Positions 31,369 to 40,109 of a stretch of 64,000 bases of DNA are shown piece by piece; position 1 is the first letter of the stretch, and every line of letters begins with the position of its first letter. Made by a program: the position numbers and the translations under genes. Where the stretch lies: the NCBI RefSeq assembly GCF_004368405.1, contig NZ_SBJH01000004.1, positions 62,001-126,000 on the forward strand. The letters run 5' to 3'. A model generated the notes under the pieces. The model was not told the origin of the DNA and ran no database searches. It worked only from the letters and a program-made list of their open reading frames with translations. The stretch comes from Olivibacter sp. XZL3 (GTDB lineage Bacteria; Bacteroidota; Bacteroidia; Sphingobacteriales; Sphingobacteriaceae).

Positions 31369-33603
31369 TTATGATGATTTCAGTTCATTGATGAACGGCT
31401 GGTTGTAAAAGCGTCTTCCGGTAGCTTTATAAAGTGCATTTGCCACAGCGGCAAAAGTTGGTGGAAACGGCGGCTCGCCCATGCCCGTAGGATCTTTTTC
31501 ATTTTTTACAAAATGAACATCGATCTCTTTTGGGGCTTCGTTCATTCGAATTAATTGGTAAGTCGTAAAATTGTTCTTTTGTGGCACTCCGTCCTTAAAC
31601 GGAAGTTCCCCGTATAGCGCATTACCGATACCGTCTACAATAGCACCTCCGGCCATATTAATGGCTGCATCTTTATTGATTACAATTCCGCAATCAATGG
31701 CTGCAACTATTTTTTCCACCTTGGGAATACCATTTTTCATCACCAGATCAACCACTTCCGCAACATAGGAATTGTGGCAAAAGTAGGCTGATACGCCACG
31801 GTGAACTCCCTCCGTTGTTTCCTTCCATTTAGATTTTTCACGTACCAATTCCAGTACCCCCGCGTAACGGGCGGCATCGTAATCATTTCTCTCACCTATC
31901 GGATTTGTCCTTGCCCGTTCCAGCAGTTCCAAACGAAAATCAATGGGATCTTTGCCCATCTCTGCCGCCAGTTCATCCAAAAAGGATTGTTCCGCCGCCG
32001 CCATAAAGTTGGACCGCGGCGCGCGAAAAGCGCCAACGGTGATATTGGAAGGAATCTGCCACCCTTCAGCAAGGTAGTTATCAATCGCGCCCGCCGGAAA
32101 ACGATTTGCATGCAAAGGTGATTCAGGGATTCCGCCTGCCTTGACATGGAAAGCCAATAACTGATTGTTTTCATCGAATGCTGCCCGATAAGTTGCACTG
32201 TACGTGGGCCTATAGATTCCGGCAGTCATTTCGTCCTCACGTGTATAGACAAGTTTAATCGGAGCCTGCGCATGTTTGGATATAACCGCTGCTTCGATCA
32301 AATGATGCCCGTATGCCCGACGACCAAATCCGCCTCCCATGCGCGCCAGCCGAATCAGTATTTTTTCCTTTGGCAACCCAAGCCTTTGCGAAAGTGTTCC
32401 CAAAATAAACTCGGGTGCCTGCGTTGGCCCATATAATTCGGCCCTATCAGCCGTGACATGTGCAAAGCAGTTCACGGGTTCCATGGCATTATGCGCCAGA
32501 AATGGTGCAGTATAGGTGCGTTCAAGAATTCTTGCGGCTGATTGGAAAGCCTTTTCCGGATCCCCATCTCGCCGGGAAACATTTCCCGGCATTTTGGTTA
32601 ATTCCTGCATTTTGGCCCGATGCACTTCCGTGCTTTCCAGTCCCGAAGGAAATGTCGCCTTTCTGCCACCCATTGTAAAGATGCGTTCGGGCTCCGCTTC
32701 CCACTCTACTTTTAATGCTTTTTTTGCCTGCAGTACCTCCCAAGTGGTATTGCCCACAACCACGGCAAATTTAGTGAAACTGGTTGCATCAAAGATGTTC
32801 TGGTCTATATCCTCCGTCAAGGAGTCTATCGTAAATATGGACTTAATGCCGGGCATAGTTTTAGCAACGCTGTCATCCATCGATCTAAAGCGTAGTCCGA
32901 ATGCTGGAGGGTGAACGACCATCGCAATAAGCATTCCGTCTGTCTTATAATCGAGTCCGAATAGAGGCTTTCCCATCAGTATATTCTTAACCTCTACGTT
33001 ACTCTTGGAAGAACCTACGATCCTGAAATCTGAAACATTTTTCAGCTTTACCGATTCCGGCACCGGTCTCATGGCAGCAGCGGACGCAAACTCACCATAA
33101 CCGGCTTGCTTTCCGGATACTGCATGTAATAAGGTGCCCTGCTGGGTGGTAATCTCCGAGGCGGGGACTTTCCATTCGGTTGCCGCAGCCAGTACCAGCA
33201 TCTGCCTTGCCGTAGCACCGGCGGTTCTTAAAGGCGACCAGGCCTCCATGACGGAACGGCTGCCCCCGGTGAATTGTCTCGCATAGCGCTCCGGATAGAA
33301 ATCCGCCTGTTCAACGATGACCTGCTCCCAATCGATGTCCAGCTCTTCGGCAAGGATCATGGGCAGCGAAGTCTTCACGTTCTGTCCAAATTCCGGATTC
33401 GGGTTGAACAGGGTAACCACACCGTTTTTGCCGATCTTGATGTAGCTGTTCATCTCGAACCACTCTTCCGGTATTTCAAGTGCATCCTTCCCGGCAGCTT
33501 TGCTGCCAACAGGCCAGCTGAAATGGACAATCATCCCACCTCCTGCAAGCAGGGCAGCTTTCAGGAAGGATCTTCTTCCCATATTATTTTTAACTTCAGT
33601 CAT
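31369..33603 (-). CDS. molybdenum hydroxylase large subunit (IorB-like, xanthine dehydrogenase family)
   Basis: 744 residues. Tat signal GRRSFLKAALLAGGGM, so exported folded to the periplasm. Molybdopterin-binding motifs include RMGGGFGRRAYGHH, TGGSRSVMEAWSPLR, GAFRAPRSNFMAAAEQSF and the active-site Glu in PTGMGEPPFPPTFAAVANAL. Relatives (isoquinoline 1-oxidoreductase and periplasmic aldehyde oxidoreductases) hydroxylate N-heterocycles or aldehydes with water. Forms a complex with the 2Fe-2S and cytochrome subunits encoded just upstream. Substrate not deducible. Confidence 0.9.
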   Translation of the reverse strand: MTEVKNNMGRRSFLKAALLAGGGMIVHFSWPVGSKAAGKDALEIPEEWFEMNSYIKIGKNGVVTLFNPNPEFGQNVKTSLPMILAEELDIDWEQVIVEQADFYPERYARQFTGGSRSVMEAWSPLRTAGATARQMLVLAAATEWKVPASEITTQQGTLLHAVSGKQAGYGEFASAAAMRPVPESVKLKNVSDFRIVGSSKSNVEVKNILMGKPLFGLDYKTDGMLIAMVVHPPAFGLRFRSMDDSVAKTMPGIKSIFTIDSLTEDIDQNIFDATSFTKFAVVVGNTTWEVLQAKKALKVEWEAEPERIFTMGGRKATFPSGLESTEVHRAKMQELTKMPGNVSRRDGDPEKAFQSAARILERTYTAPFLAHNAMEPVNCFAHVTADRAELYGPTQAPEFILGTLSQRLGLPKEKILIRLARMGGGFGRRAYGHHLIEAAVISKHAQAPIKLVYTREDEMTAGIYRPTYSATYRAAFDENNQLLAFHVKAGGIPESPLHANRFPAGAIDNYLAEGWQIPSNITVGAFRAPRSNFMAAAEQSFLDELAAEMGKDPIDFRLELLERARTNPIGERNDYDAARYAGVLELVREKSKWKETTEGVHRGVSAYFCHNSYVAEVVDLVMKNGIPKVEKIVAAIDCGIVINKDAAINMAGGAIVDGIGNALYGELPFKDGVPQKNNFTTYQLIRMNEAPKEIDVHFVKNEKDPTGMGEPPFPPTFAAVANALYKATGRRFYNQPFINELKSS

Positions 33604-33641
33604 ATCTTACCTTTTAAATTCAGTATTTTCAATGCTTGGTT

Positions 33642-34292
33642 TTATGGAGCATAAGCACCGTTTTTTAGCCAGGTAATCCAGGCTTCCTTAAACTCTTTAT
33701 GACTTAACGGAGGCAAGGTCCGTCCGTCACCTGGTTCCCATCCCCAAAGCACTAAGTCGTCATCTGCATGATCGATCAGCGCTTTCATATCTTTATGTCC
33801 GTTTTGAGCAGGATCAACGAGTTGTTTTGCCAATTCTCTAGCACTTTTTCCTTCAAAGACCATTTTCATATCAGCAGGTGGAAGATGCCAGTTTGGATTG
33901 CCGGGAGGAGTATGTGTTCCAAGAGTGTTTTCACTTTGGTGGCAATTGGTACATTTCATGGTCAAAATACCTTTTCCATCTTTGCCCCGTTGGGGCAACA
34001 TTGCATGCAAATGACTATCATCTCCCTGTAAAGGTACATCGCCGGCCGGATGACAGTTGACGCACCTGGGGCTCATCAATACGCTATACACTTTAGAAAA
34101 TGCCTCTACGGATTTAACGCTATCCTTCTTCGAATGAACTGTGGATACTTTCTTATCTTTTGGATCAAATGCTGCTGATCCGGAATGTGCAGATATCTTA
34201 ACCATTAAGGTCATCAGGATGGCTAAAACCGATAATGCTGTTACCAATCTATAGCTACGCATGTCTTTTTTTTGTCCAGTTTTACTTTCCAT
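33642..34292 (-). CDS. c-type cytochrome subunit of the molybdenum hydroxylase
   Basis: 216 residues, one N-terminal hydrophobic helix (LVTALSVLAILMTLMVKI) and two haem-binding motifs, CVNCH and CTNCH. C-terminal part (LPPLSHKEFKEAWITWLKNGAY) as in cytochrome-like partners of isoquinoline-1-oxidoreductase-type enzymes. Would accept electrons from the 2Fe-2S subunit and pass them to the respiratory chain. 38 bp from the large subunit and 27 bp from the small subunit gene. Confidence 0.85.
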   Translation of the reverse strand: MESKTGQKKDMRSYRLVTALSVLAILMTLMVKISAHSGSAAFDPKDKKVSTVHSKKDSVKSVEAFSKVYSVLMSPRCVNCHPAGDVPLQGDDSHLHAMLPQRGKDGKGILTMKCTNCHQSENTLGTHTPPGNPNWHLPPADMKMVFEGKSARELAKQLVDPAQNGHKDMKALIDHADDDLVLWGWEPGDGRTLPPLSHKEFKEAWITWLKNGAYAP

Positions 34293-34319
34293 CTCCTAAG
34301 TTGTTTATGTTTGAGCCGT

Positions 34320-34790
34320 TTACTTTAATTTAGTTTGGATTTCGGCAGCTAAATGAATCGCTTCCCTGATTCTCAGGTAGGTACCACATCTGCAAATATT
34401 GCCTGTCATGGCCAGATCAATGTCCTCATCGGTGGGATTTGGAATCTCCCGGAGCAGTACAGCCGCAGACATAATTTGTCCTGACTGGCAATATCCGCAT
34501 TGAGGCACATCTACCTGTTCCCATGCCTTTTGTAAAGGGTGGTCTCCATGCTCCGAAAGGCCTTCTATTGTAACGACTTCCTTTCCAGCGGCACGATTTA
34601 TTTTTGTCACACATGACCGTACAGCCTCTCCCTCTAAATGAACAACGCACGCACCGCAGGCAGCAACTCCACAACCGTATTTGGTGCCAACTAAGTTTAA
34701 ATGGTCACGTAAAACCCATAATAAAGGCGTAGATGGGTCAACATCTACTGAATATTCTTTGCCGTTGATTTTCAAATTTGTTGTTGCCAT
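34320..34790 (-). CDS. 2Fe-2S subunit of the molybdenum hydroxylase (IorA-like)
   Basis: 156 residues. N-terminal plant-type 2Fe-2S site [17 protein letters not shown] with a fourth Cys in VRSC; C-terminal helical 2Fe-2S site CGYCQSGQ and [12 protein letters not shown]. No signal peptide, so it probably crosses with the Tat-targeted large subunit. First gene of the operon behind operator copy 5. Confidence 0.93.
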   Translation of the reverse strand: MATTNLKINGKEYSVDVDPSTPLLWVLRDHLNLVGTKYGCGVAACGACVVHLEGEAVRSCVTKINRAAGKEVVTIEGLSEHGDHPLQKAWEQVDVPQCGYCQSGQIMSAAVLLREIPNPTDEDIDLAMTGNICRCGTYLRIREAIHLAAEIQTKLK

Positions 34791-34835
34791 GATAGTTGTT
34801 TAGAATATTTGATCATTATTATTTAATTAATACCG

Positions 34836-34916
34836 TTAAGACCTTGTAAGCCCATTGATAGAATGTGTACCTGTCGCCTTATAAAGGGGATTGGTAACCG
34901 CTGCTAATACAGGTTA
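34836..34916 (-). pseudogene. fragment of a second molybdenum hydroxylase large subunit
   Basis: Minus-strand reading PVLAAVTNPLYKATGTHSIN then GLTRS-stop matches the C-terminus of the intact subunit (TFAAVANALYKATGRRFYNQPF). Only this tail remains, 46 bp upstream of the 2Fe-2S gene, so a second copy or an older enzyme once stood here. Confidence 0.7.
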
Positions 34917-34952
34917 TATAACGGTATTACTCACTTCTCAAAATATGCGCTC

Positions 34953-35021
34953 TACAAAAATGCCGTAAAAAGAATAATATACTGTATACAAATTACTGAT
35001 TTAACTACCAATATTACTGAT
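34953..35021 (-). promoter_or_regulatory. AraC-type operator copy 5 with -7 element (molybdenum hydroxylase operon)
   Basis: Operator 34984-35021: GTATACAAATTACTG, 6 bp, CTACCAATATTACTGAT. TTTGTA (minus strand) is at 34953-34958, 25 bp away. It is 162 bp from the TTTGTA element to the 2Fe-2S start codon, longer than at other copies, because the large-subunit fragment intervenes. Confidence 0.75.
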
Positions 35022-35158
35022 GAAGTGATTAATAAGACCAGAATCTTTTAAATTTGGATTATAGGTTAAACAAAGTTATTAGCCACCATTTTTAAGGTAC
35101 CCTTGATAGTCTTTTACGTTTTAATAGATTTTGCTTATTGCTAAGCGGCATATTACCC

Positions 35159-35436
35159 ATGAAAGAAATAAACGACATCATCCGGGCTTACGAAACGACA
35201 TTGGGAAACAACCAATCTATGGCTCTTGCCACAGTTGTCAAGGTGGAAGGTTCTTCCTATAGACAGCCGGGAGCGCGCATGCTCGTCACATGGGATTGGA
35301 CATCGGGGCAGAAACTTCTGAAGAGATCGCCATCTCGGTTCTATCTGAAATCAAGGCCATTCTGAGTGGAAGAAAAGGAAGCTCACTGAAGCTTCTGACA
35401 ACAAAAATACATGATGATATTCGAACCATACGATGA
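35159..35436 (+). pseudogene. xdhC-like gene with large internal deletion
   Basis: Starts MKEINDIIRAYETTLGNNQS then MALATVVKVEGSSYRQPGARML (XdhC N-terminus). At about 35290 it jumps, in another frame, to GLDIGAETSEEIAISVLSEI then KAILSGRKGSS, the XdhC C-terminus. Roughly 300 residues are missing. XdhC proteins sulfurate and insert the Mo cofactor into hydroxylases, so the neighbouring enzyme has lost its dedicated factor here. The stop overlaps the moaA start (ATGA). Confidence 0.85.
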
Positions 35437-36422
35437 CAGAAAGGATCATAGATAACTTCGGACGAGTCCATAATTACCTACGGATATCCCTCACGGATAA
35501 CTGTAATCTGCGGTGCTTCTATTGCATGCCGGAGGAAGAATATGCCTTTACTCCGCATACCAAACTGATGCAGGCAGACGAAATCAGGCAATTGGCGAAA
35601 CTCTTTGTGAACAATGGTGTAACGAAGATCCGTTTGACAGGTGGTGAACCTCTCGTGCGAAAAGACGCACCAGAAATCATCCATGCCCTATCCGAACTAC
35701 CGGTCGAATTGACTATGACTACCAACGGCATACGGATTGATGACATGCTACCCCAGATCGTGGATGCAGGCTTTAGCAGTATCAACATCAGCCTTGATAC
35801 GTTACAAAAGGATAGGTTTGCTCAGATTACACGCAGAGATTACTTTGACCGCGTTTGGCGTAATATCGACCTGCTCCTTGACAGGCAAATACAGACCAAA
35901 CTCAATGTTGTATTAATGAAGGGGTTGAATGACGATGAAATACTGGACTTTGTAAAACTTACAAACCTTTATCCCCTGGAAGTACGTTTTATTGAATTCA
36001 TGCCCTTTGAGGGTAATCACTGGTCGAGCAACCAAGTGTTAACACTGAATGAAATCCTCGACAGAATAAGTGAGGTCTATACGATAGAGCCACTTGAACA
36101 GCGGCCCCACGACACGACCAAACCGTTTGCCATCCATGGACATATAGGAAAGATTGCAGTTATCAGCACCATGACTATGCCGTTCTGTGAAGATTGTAAC
36201 CGTATGCGACTGACTGCGGATGGAAAATTGAAGAACTGTCTTTTTTCAAAGGAAGAAACGGATCTGCTATCGGCATTGCGAAACGGTGAAGATGTCCTTC
36301 CATTGATACATCAGAGCATACGTTCCAAACCGAAATCCCTGGGCGGACAATTAACAGAAAATTTTAAGGATATAGAAGCCGATTCCCTAACGAACCGGAG
36401 CATGATAAGTATTGGCGGATGA
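35433..36422 (+). CDS. moaA: GTP 3',8-cyclase MoaA
   Basis: 329 residues. Radical-SAM enzyme that, with MoaC, makes cyclic pyranopterin monophosphate from GTP. Radical-SAM cluster motif DNCNLRCFYCMPEEE; SAM/GTP segments LTGGEPLVRKD and TTNGIR; C-terminal cluster CEDCNRMRLTADGKLKNC. The C-terminus ends SIGG, carrying the double glycine needed in MoaA. Translationally coupled to the xdhC remnant and the next fragment by ATGA overlaps. Confidence 0.95.
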   Translation: MTERIIDNFGRVHNYLRISLTDNCNLRCFYCMPEEEYAFTPHTKLMQADEIRQLAKLFVNNGVTKIRLTGGEPLVRKDAPEIIHALSELPVELTMTTNGIRIDDMLPQIVDAGFSSINISLDTLQKDRFAQITRRDYFDRVWRNIDLLLDRQIQTKLNVVLMKGLNDDEILDFVKLTNLYPLEVRFIEFMPFEGNHWSSNQVLTLNEILDRISEVYTIEPLEQRPHDTTKPFAIHGHIGKIAVISTMTMPFCEDCNRMRLTADGKLKNCLFSKEETDLLSALRNGEDVLPLIHQSIRSKPKSLGGQLTENFKDIEADSLTNRSMISIGG

Positions 36423-36595
36423 TAAAAAAGACAGCTATAATCGTATTGGCGGCAGGAAATTCTTCCCGGTTGGGAACACCTAAACAACTTCTCGGTTTTG
36501 AAGATAAGAGTTTACAGGCAAACTGTCCGATAGTTATTCCTGAAGATGATGAAGCGGTTTTATCAGGAGCAGATATTGAAGCTTATTTACTATAA
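36419..36595 (+). pseudogene. molybdenum-cofactor nucleotidyltransferase remnant (MobA/MocA-like)
   Basis: 58 codons: MIKKTAIIVLAAGNSSRLGT then PKQLLGFEDKSLQ is the nucleotide-binding start of MocA/MobA-type transferases (LAAGxSSRxGxPKQLL). It runs on as ANCPIVIPEDDEAVLSGADI, which I cannot place with certainty. About 130 residues of the core are missing, so it cannot be active. ATGA overlap with moaA. Confidence 0.7.
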
Positions 36596-36613
36596 AAATT
36601 CTATACCTTATAC

Positions 36614-38611
36614 ATGAATTTAAAATTTCTTTTACCCGCATTTTTATGTTTTTCGGTCCAGCAATCATGGGCGCAGTCTCCCGCTGAAACAGATAGTGTA
36701 AAGAATGTCTTTAAACTGGGAGAAGTTTCCGTGATTGGTCAAAGGAACGTGAATACCGTAAGCGCAGAGCAGATCCAAAAATATGGCAAAAACGATGTGG
36801 CCGCTGCGTTAAATCTGCTACCGGGCGTGACACTCACCTCTATTGGAGCAAGAAATGAAAGCGTGGTCAATGTTCGGGGTTTTGATCTTCGGCAGGTACC
36901 CTTATTTATCGACGGTATCCCGGTATATATTCCCTATGACGGCATGGTCGATCTGGGCAGGTTTACCTCGTTTGATGTCTCGGAAGTTCAGGTTTCTAAA
37001 GGAAATGCCTCAGTGTTATATGGTCCGAACGCGTTAGGGGGCGCTATAAATGTCATTACAAGAAGACCTGAAAAAGAATTGGAAATACAGGGTGCCACAG
37101 GCTACATATCAGGAGGCTACCGAACCAATTTCAATTTCGGGTCAAAATGGACCCGCTTTTACGTGCAGGCGTCTTTTTCCCAATTGAACCGTGATTTTTT
37201 CCCGATGTCAAAAAAATTCACTCCTACTGAATTTGAAGATGGTGGACAACGGGAAAATTCATACCAGAATGATCGGAAATACCATATCAAGGTTGCATTT
37301 ACTCCGAACGAAAATTCGGAATATGCCATTGCATACAGTTATCAGCAAGGCAGCAAAGGAAATCCCTTTTATGTAGGATCTGATCCCGAAAACAATCAGT
37401 TAAGCAGACCCAGATACTGGGAATGGCCAAAGTGGGATAAACAAAGCATATATTTCCTTTCCAATACAGCCATAAATCAGAACCAGTCCATCAAAACACG
37501 GATTTATTATGACGTATTCAAAAACGTCCTGAACTCCTGGGATGATGCAACTTTCACAACAATGGAGCGTGGCTATGCCTTTTCAAGCATCTACAATGAC
37601 TACACTATCGGCGGTATTGTGCAGCATGACTATCAAACAAGCAAACGCAACCTCCTTTCAACCTCCGTTCAATATAAGCAGGACGTTCACCGTGAATACG
37701 ATTTGGGAGAACCTGAACAAAATATGAACGATGGAAATTTTACCTTAGCTATAGAAGATCGCTTTAGGATAACAGAAACATTGGACTTAACAGCTGGCGT
37801 AAATTATAATAATAGAAAGAGTTTTAGAGCGGAAGATTATAATGCCGACACGGATAAGATCAGCAATTTTCCATCCAACTCCAATGATGCCTTTAATATA
37901 CAAGGCGCCTTACAGTATCGGTTAACACCTAATCAACAATTAAACCTTTCTGTTGGTAAAAAAACAAGGTTTGCTACGCCTAAGGACCGTTACTCCTATA
38001 GGATGGGTACGGCAATCCCCAATCCCGATCTTAAGGCAGAGCAGTCTGTCAACTATGATCTGACCTACAGCAACAGATTATCCAATCGCCTGTTTTTGGA
38101 TGGTTCTTTATTCTACAGTAAAATCAGTAGAACCATGCTCATGGTAAACAACGTACAGTACGATGATGATGCTGACATGTGGCTCAATCAATTGCAGAAC
38201 ACAGGTGATAGTGAGTACTTGGGTTTTGAAGTTGCTGCAAATTATCTCATCAGTCCGGCCTTTACTATCGGATCAAATTATACCTTCATTAAAAGGAACA
38301 ATATCAGCAATCCGGAAATCTACCTAATGGATGTGCCTCGTCATAAACTGATGCTCATGGCAGGTTACGATCTGAGCGATAGGTTTCGGGTACAGGCCAA
38401 TATGGAACATAACTCGAAACGTTACAGTACTTCTTACGGCACGGAATCGCCGGGTTTTACGCTTTATAACGCTAGCGCAAACCTTAAGGTCTGGAAGTGG
38501 TTCTCGGTGGAAGGAGGTGTAAATAATATCTTCGATAAGAACTATACGCTGACAGAAGGATTCTATGAATCGGGACGTGTATTTTACAGTAACCTTGTCT
38601 ACAAATTCTAA
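36614..38611 (+). CDS. TonB-dependent outer-membrane receptor
   Basis: 665 residues. Signal peptide MNLKFLLPAFLCFSVQQSWAQ; plug domain about 35-150 (NVRGFDLRQVPLFIDGIPVY, SVLYGPNALGGAINVITRRP); the rest is a 22-strand barrel ending in YSNLVYKF with terminal Phe. Shorter than SusC-type receptors and without their N-terminal extension, so nearer to siderophore or metal-chelate receptors. Sitting inside a molybdopterin operon, it may import molybdate, tungstate or the hydroxylase substrate (inference). Confidence 0.88.
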   Translation: MNLKFLLPAFLCFSVQQSWAQSPAETDSVKNVFKLGEVSVIGQRNVNTVSAEQIQKYGKNDVAAALNLLPGVTLTSIGARNESVVNVRGFDLRQVPLFIDGIPVYIPYDGMVDLGRFTSFDVSEVQVSKGNASVLYGPNALGGAINVITRRPEKELEIQGATGYISGGYRTNFNFGSKWTRFYVQASFSQLNRDFFPMSKKFTPTEFEDGGQRENSYQNDRKYHIKVAFTPNENSEYAIAYSYQQGSKGNPFYVGSDPENNQLSRPRYWEWPKWDKQSIYFLSNTAINQNQSIKTRIYYDVFKNVLNSWDDATFTTMERGYAFSSIYNDYTIGGIVQHDYQTSKRNLLSTSVQYKQDVHREYDLGEPEQNMNDGNFTLAIEDRFRITETLDLTAGVNYNNRKSFRAEDYNADTDKISNFPSNSNDAFNIQGALQYRLTPNQQLNLSVGKKTRFATPKDRYSYRMGTAIPNPDLKAEQSVNYDLTYSNRLSNRLFLDGSLFYSKISRTMLMVNNVQYDDDADMWLNQLQNTGDSEYLGFEVAANYLISPAFTIGSNYTFIKRNNISNPEIYLMDVPRHKLMLMAGYDLSDRFRVQANMEHNSKRYSTSYGTESPGFTLYNASANLKVWKWFSVEGGVNNIFDKNYTLTEGFYESGRVFYSNLVYKF

Positions 38612-38614
38612 GCT

Positions 38615-39343
38615 ATGGAATGGTTCTACATTATACTGTTTTTTGTCGCCTTCCTATACGCTTCTGTTGGACATGGCGGGGCAAGCGGGTACCTGGCATT
38701 GATGGTTCTGTACGGAATAGCGCCACAGGAAATGAAGTCAACGGCTCTGATATTGAACCTATTCGTTTCCCTGACTTCTTTTATCCAATATTATAGAGGG
38801 CATTTTTTCAAAAGAAACTTATTTTTGACGGTTGCCGCAGCGTCCATACCCTTTGCATTTATCGGAGGAGCGATTACACTGGACGACAACCTTTATAAAC
38901 GCGTGCTCGGCATGTTATTGCTCTTTCCCATTATCCGGTTTTTCTTCTTCAGAAGTCCGGGAGAGGACGAATTAAAGCCCTATAATATTTTTGGAGCTGT
39001 GGCTATCGGTGCCGTTGTCGGATTGCTGTCCGGCATGATCGGTATCGGTGGCGGTATCATCCTTTCTCCATTGTTGATCCTGTTGAAATGGACGGATCAG
39101 AAACAGACTGCTGCCATAAGCGCTGCCTTTATTTTTGTAAATTCACTTTCAGGTTTGGGCGGCATGCTCACGCGGGGGATCACCTTCAGTGCCGAAATGT
39201 GGCTCTACATTGTTGTGGCATTCGGAGGTGGTTTGCTCGGTGCTTATCTTGGCTCGAAAAAACTGAACCAGGAAGCCCTTAAACACGTTCTTGCGACAGT
39301 ACTCTTAGTGGCTGCCTATAAATTATTGTTTACAACTGCATAA
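38615..39343 (+). CDS. TauE/SafE-family (TSUP) membrane permease
   Basis: 242 residues with about 8 hydrophobic segments. Family motifs in both halves: VGHGGASGYLALM and GMIGIGGGIILSPLLILL. TSUP proteins move small sulfur-containing or organic anions such as sulfite. It starts 3 bp after the TonB receptor stop, so the two work together, perhaps for an oxyanion. Four bp from the next gene region. Confidence 0.88.
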   Translation: MEWFYIILFFVAFLYASVGHGGASGYLALMVLYGIAPQEMKSTALILNLFVSLTSFIQYYRGHFFKRNLFLTVAAASIPFAFIGGAITLDDNLYKRVLGMLLLFPIIRFFFFRSPGEDELKPYNIFGAVAIGAVVGLLSGMIGIGGGIILSPLLILLKWTDQKQTAAISAAFIFVNSLSGLGGMLTRGITFSAEMWLYIVVAFGGGLLGAYLGSKKLNQEALKHVLATVLLVAAYKLLFTTA

Positions 39344-39349
39344 AAAGAA

Positions 39350-39852
39350 ATGAAAACGATCATTACAACTCTTCTGATTTTGTCCTATATGTGGCTTCAT
39401 GCCCAGGATGCGAAAAATCTTGATATTATAACGCCTGACACCAAAAAAACAACACTTACCTTTGAAAAGATAGGCGCCTTTGGGGCTCATTCTCTGGACA
39501 GCTGCGCATATACAACCACGCGGGAAAGTACCGTTCAACCTTAAAAGGCGTTAAAGGGTCTCTATTAAAGGATGTTTTAAAGGACATTGCTTTGGGAGAG
39601 GAATCACCAAAGGTATTGAGCGAATATTACATCGTATGTATTGCGAAGGATGGGTATAAGGTAGTATTCTCATGGAATGAACTGTTCAACACGCCGATCG
39701 GAGACAGTGTTTTGGTCGTTACCAATATCAATGAGGCAACAAATGGAGAACAGGAAGATGACCTCGCATTGCTTTCACCAAAAGATATGGCCACCGGAAG
39801 GCGATACGTAAAACAGTTACAGACAATTCAATTTCTACGTGTAAGTTTATAA
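39350..39852 (+). pseudogene. exported small protein, frameshifted (sulfite-oxidase-like domain possible)
   Basis: Frame 1 gives MKTIITTLLILSYMWLHAQ (signal peptide) and LTFEKIGAFGAHS up to about 39490. Then a one-base change shifts to GQLRIYNHAGKYRSTLKGVK, LLKDVLKDIALGEESPKVLS, EYYIVCIAKDGYKVVFSWNE, VTGRRYVKQL-like end. KGVxxxxLL and DGYxxxFSxxEL resemble the oxidoreductase molybdopterin-binding domain, without its Cys. Either a recent pseudogene or a sequence error; downstream reading is otherwise clean. Confidence 0.6.
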
Positions 39853-39878
39853 ACCCGAAATGTTTAAAAATAAAGCAG

Positions 39879-40106
39879 ATGAAAGTAAAAGTTCTGACAT
39901 TTGGATCACTGACCGAAATCCTGGATAAAGAGTTTCCTGCTGAAGCATCGGATACAGATAGCTTGACGGCTTCACTTACTGCAAAATATGCCGGATTAAG
40001 AGGTCGTAAATTTTTGGTCGCGGTCAATAATATTATCGTTCAAGAAAACATGATTCTTAAAGAGCAGGATGTGGTGGCCCTTATGCCGCCCTATTCGGGA
40101 GGATAG
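39879..40106 (+). CDS. moaD: molybdopterin synthase sulfur carrier subunit MoaD
   Basis: 75 residues, ubiquitin fold, ending in the required GG (MPPYSGG). The C-terminal glycine is adenylated by MoeB and thiocarboxylated, then gives sulfur to the pterin with MoaE. KVLTFGSLTEIL and VAVNNIIVQEN are typical. Four-bp gap to moeB. Confidence 0.93.
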   Translation: MKVKVLTFGSLTEILDKEFPAEASDTDSLTASLTAKYAGLRGRKFLVAVNNIIVQENMILKEQDVVALMPPYSGG

Positions 40107-40109
40107 AAA

